Shown here one piece after another: positions 60,212 to 64,000 of a stretch of DNA of 64,000 bases (positions are counted from its first letter, which is position 1; each line of letters begins with the position of its first letter). The DNA comes from Stercorarius parasiticus (lineage: Eukaryota > Chordata > Aves > Charadriiformes > Stercorariidae). Made by a program: the position numbers and the translations under genes. The stretch is from contig VWZL01002212.1 of the NCBI GenBank assembly GCA_013396915.1, forward strand, positions 675,182 through 739,181. The letters run 5' to 3'. The notes under the pieces were generated by a model. It was given only the letters and a program-made list of their open reading frames with translations, was not told the origin of the DNA and did no database searches.

Positions 60212-63200
60212 AAAAAAAAAGCAGTTGACCAGGAAGCACTTGTATCATCCCTTCTTACCAGCGAGCAGCTCAATACTAGCTTTGCTATTATCTCCTGTGA
60301 TGGGCAAATGTCTACATCTGCCAGTCATACAGCAATCACATTTGGGAAATAACTCATGAAGCTCTGTGAAATCACGGTTCTTCTCTGATAAGAGTACAAT
60401 GCATCCTATAATGCTGATAGCACGGCTCTTGCTAACATGAACAAGTACGGCCTTGTTATTACTATGTTTTAAGCTCCACATCGATGACATCAAATTCCTT
60501 GCTCTCCTCAACTGTCTCGAAATGCGCAAAATCATAACTAAAATACTCATCAGATACGGCGGATCTCATAAATTTGAAAGGGTTCTTTGAGAGTTTATTC
60601 GTTCACATGAGTGCACAGTAGTAAGGACAAGAGTTTACACAATATGGGTTGAACTGGGAACAACTGGAGTTATATTTACATTGAATGGAAAGAGAAGGTG
60701 AGAAGAAAAAAGCATCCAGAACCAAGAGGGTTAGCTCACGGTTAAGGATCACTTCTTAGCACAGGATCATCAGGCCCCTAAACTAATATATGCCAGGTGA
60801 GCAACACATCCTGTCTATTTTCCTTGAGATCTCGTCACCCTGTCTTTACACCTTGTGTTAATAACCCTGAACCTACCATTTAAAGCCTTGATACCAAGTC
60901 TTTTATTTACCAGGAGTGAAAGCTGTTCCCTTCCCCACTGTTCAGAGTTTTTGCAATCAGTGTTTATCAGAATAGGATATTTAATTGTTACTCAGAGGCC
61001 CGCAACTACTTTTACCCTACAGCCTATTTCCCTAGGGCCACCCAAAGTCTGGAATTAAATAAGGACTTGTGATTCTAATTTTAGGCACTCATTTCTGAAA
61101 ATGCTGAGCTTCTGTGTAGAAAGTGTACAATTTCCAAGTGAACCATATATTAAATACTACAGGTGAGCTGTAATCAATTAGAATAGTCGTCTGAGTTTCT
61201 TCCTGCTCTGCAAAGCAGCATTCTAATCCATTATTGGGAAAACTGGATTCCTGTACAACTAGCTTAATTATAAATACGAAAACACCCTAAATTAAGCCCA
61301 CATATAATAGCCTTCATAAAATTAAGATATATTACCATTTCCTCACAAAAAAAAATTACTGCACCTTACCCTGGAAGGCCTAGTTGTCTGCAAAAAAATA
61401 CTGAGAACCAAGCAGTTTTTAGAATTAACATAGAAATGTCCATGTAAGCTCACGTTGAGTTGAAAGGAAATGGAGCTGTGATATATCAATTTCCAGAGCC
61501 ATCAATGACATATTTTCCATAAGCACTAGAATTTACTTAAAAACATGATTAAAAGAGAAATAGCTCTTTAGAATATATGTAAGATAGCTACGCTTAAAGG
61601 ACCTTAGTTTTTTACATATGTGCTTCTTTCAGGTAAGCTGTGCAATACATCCATGTGCTGAAGGTTAAGTTATAGAAAAGGGAATTAATTTCATCTGTAA
61701 GTCAGTTATTAGACTGAAAACCATTATCACATAAAGACCAGTTTGGGACCTGTAGGGTTTTGGGTTCAGTCTATAGGTAGACACATTCCTGCCTCCAACG
61801 AGAAACAGAACTTAGACCAGGAGGTGATATGACCTACATGGAGTTGAAGGGAATGTTTAGCCCCCGTCCCGCTTCATGATGGGTTGTGAACTATTAATAA
61901 TGTCACATGAAGGAAATGCTTCTGTCTGCTGTGATGTTTATCTGCAATTTCATTTTAGGAAGCAAAAAGTCAAGAGCCCGCTTCTCAGATATTATGACTT
62001 GCTGTACTCTGAAAGAGCAGATCAAAAGTAACAGCCCCTTAACTTGTATATTATTTGAGAATATTGTATTTCAAAAGAACTATGTATATACAGCAACCCT
62101 GTGTGGCACACTTGTTTTTGCAGTTTATAATCAGACTTTAACACATCCCTAATGCGTACTGTTTCCAAGCCTAATATTTTGTTGGAAATCAATCTCTGAT
62201 TGATTATTGCACACATATCTGTTCTGTGGATAATGAAAAAGAAAACTGAATTAACAGGGTGGGCTCTAAGAAGTGAGCACATGCAAATCATACACACACT
62301 CCATCTGCTCAGAGCTCACAGAGTACACCAAGAAGGTGTTACACACCCATTAGAGCAACTGGCTTGGTGGACTGGCATTCCCAAGCCTGCTGGTAGCCCA
62401 CAGCACTGCCTGCTCCACAAGAGTCAGATGCTGAGATTTGAAATGGACAAAAATAATCAAAATTACTTTTTCACTCCTGACCCAAAAAAGAGGACCTCTA
62501 TAATCCCATGACTCAGCTTTTCTTATGATAGAGGCTGCAAGTTAACTTACATCTTCGCCCCCCTCCAGCTGTCTAACACTGAAGTGGCTCTGCGGGCCCA
62601 CCATCATACCTTAACTGGTGGATTAATTTTAGAGATACCAGCCAGATGATTCTCCTCTCAGGCCAAGGACTCTTTCCTCTAATCTCCTTGACTTCCAGAT
62701 CAAAAGCTTAGAAGCAGCTTTGATTGGAAAGGTCTCTTCCTCTGCTAAATTTAACTCTAGGAGGACAGCAGGTACATGGCAACTGTCTGTAAAGGCCAGA
62801 AGAAGGAGCTGGCTCTGCCTGTGTCAGCTGTAGAGATGACCGGTCTTGTGTGTGGAGGTGGGCACGCTCCCCAGCCTGGGGGAGCCATTCAGTCAAGGGA
62901 AATTTGCACAATGCAACTAAGCGCACGCTTAGGAGAGACGCTCAATGCTTGCAAAGTCCTCTTTCAGCAACTAAACTCACTGTTTCAGACCCCTGGACCA
63001 TCCCCAGGAAGTCGATCAGATTCAGATCAGAGGAGAGGGGTAAGCTCACAGGCAGGAATCAAGTGCGCCGTTCTTTCAACCCAAGCAATAGTGGCAGTTG
63101 TTTCTCAGTATTGTTTTAAAGAACAAATATTCTGTCCATGAAAACAGGTAGTACCTGCTACCTAAATCTTTCCCAAAAGGTAGAAAAGGAAAATTCCACT

Positions 63201-64000
63201 TGACTATTTATTAAAACAGGAAAACACCAACTACAGACAGATGACATTCTTGTAAAGCTAAGAACGTCAGACAGATGCTCAAACAGAACAGCAGATTTGT
63301 CAATTCATCTGGACCCTTCAGGGTTATGTGTTCATTTCTGTGTGCAATGCAGAAGGGATGATATGGAAAAGTTCACTTTCCCTCCCACATACACATGCAA
63401 ATTTGGTGCCAAGGTAATAGTAGACTTAATTTAAGAAAAATGATACATAGGGAGGTTTTCAATTAAACTAGGTTGCAGAACCCAGCATGTTTTTCAGTAG
63501 CACAGAGGAACCTATCCTGTTCAACAAAAGGCAAATATTTATCCTGACGCAGGGAGGAAGGGCTTCAGCTAATGTTGAAGGATCAGATATATTCAGCTAA
63601 CCTTAAGGCTATTGGTGTGCTACTTCAGTTCCATGATAACAGCACCACATTAGAAGTATTTAAACAAAAGCTTTATAGCAGCAGAAACAAATTTCAAAAC
63701 AACCACTGTGTTTATTTTCATCTTTAAAATGGATTACTGCTACAGGTTAACACTCCCACCAAACAAACAAACAAAACCCAAAAACCCCCACAAATCTTTA
63801 TAAAGTGTATCATCAGTCATGGCAACTAACATGCATCTACTAGGGCGCAGTTTCTGCTCAGTTGTTTCAACTAAAGTTTGGTGTGAAAGTATTTATAGCC
63901 CCTTAAAATATGTGCATGTTTAAAAAGACTACGAAAGTGCACTTTATGGATAGAGAACCACAAAGGCATAACAACAAAATCTAGGCAAAGGCTTTGGAAC

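Larger units (their letters stand above)
58804..64000 (-). other. FHOD3 intron, 3' portion (at least 5.2 kb)
   Basis: No upstream FHOD3 exon found before the window ends. It holds TGCATG on the transcript strand at 58828-58833 (25 nt before the acidic exon), a G-quadruplex-capable tract at 60187-60211, a region with several open frames at 60465-60701, and an AAAC-rich run near 63760-63775. Confidence 0.8.

Noticed and set aside
1..64000. CRISPR arrays, operons, prophage or other prokaryotic systems
   Set aside because: The window is vertebrate intronic and exonic DNA. No regularly spaced repeats or compact gene clusters are present.

Overview
The window is vertebrate, most probably avian (likely Neoaves), nuclear DNA. 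It is AT-rich, has spliced genes with GT-AG introns, and has no bacterial-style gene packing. Two things point to a bird: a solo LTR of a type I associate with avian ERVL-like elements (47020-48112, 5-bp target duplication), and an old antisense CR1 LINE fragment (about 41100-41365). The introns are also compact for this gene. The species cannot be fixed from the sequence alone.

The only gene I can support is FHOD3 (formin homology 2 domain containing 3), on the minus strand, so transcription runs from high to low coordinates. Twelve coding exons can be placed. Splice sites and codon phase agree at every internal junction, giving 2,821 coding bases (940 complete codons plus one split codon). 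Order 5' to 3': acidic exon (58702-58803), serine-rich exon (56026-56403), Ser/Tyr/Pro exon (52397-52522), Arg/Glu coiled-coil exon (40246-40380), 51-nt exon (36819-36869), coiled-coil/linker exon (32063-32277), Glu/Pro-rich exon (24924-25223), the large exon with FH1 and the start of FH2 (20276-21165), then four FH2 exons (13600-13758, 5588-5770, 946-1065, 319-480). The N-terminal GTPase-binding/FH3 part lies beyond the right edge. The end of FH2 and the C-terminal autoregulatory region lie beyond the left edge.

The protein is a sarcomere- and stress-fibre-associated actin assembly factor. The FH1 polyproline tracts recruit profilin-actin and the FH2 domain works at the filament barbed end. 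The upstream exons form the linker where tissue-specific isoforms differ. The most interesting feature is that five consecutive exons (58702-58803 through 36819-36869) all begin and end in the same codon phase, so any subset can be skipped without a frameshift. Several have weak donor sites and nearby RBFOX-type TGCATG/GCATG motifs. The FH1 exon has a (TG)7 repeat in its acceptor region, and the 12-kb intron holds a candidate recursive splice site.

The rest is intron: simple repeats, a 24-bp perfect palindrome, a potential transcript-strand G-quadruplex, a three-copy 33-bp repeat, and many open frames that look like chance. I found no second protein-coding gene, RNA gene, CRISPR array or new multi-gene system.
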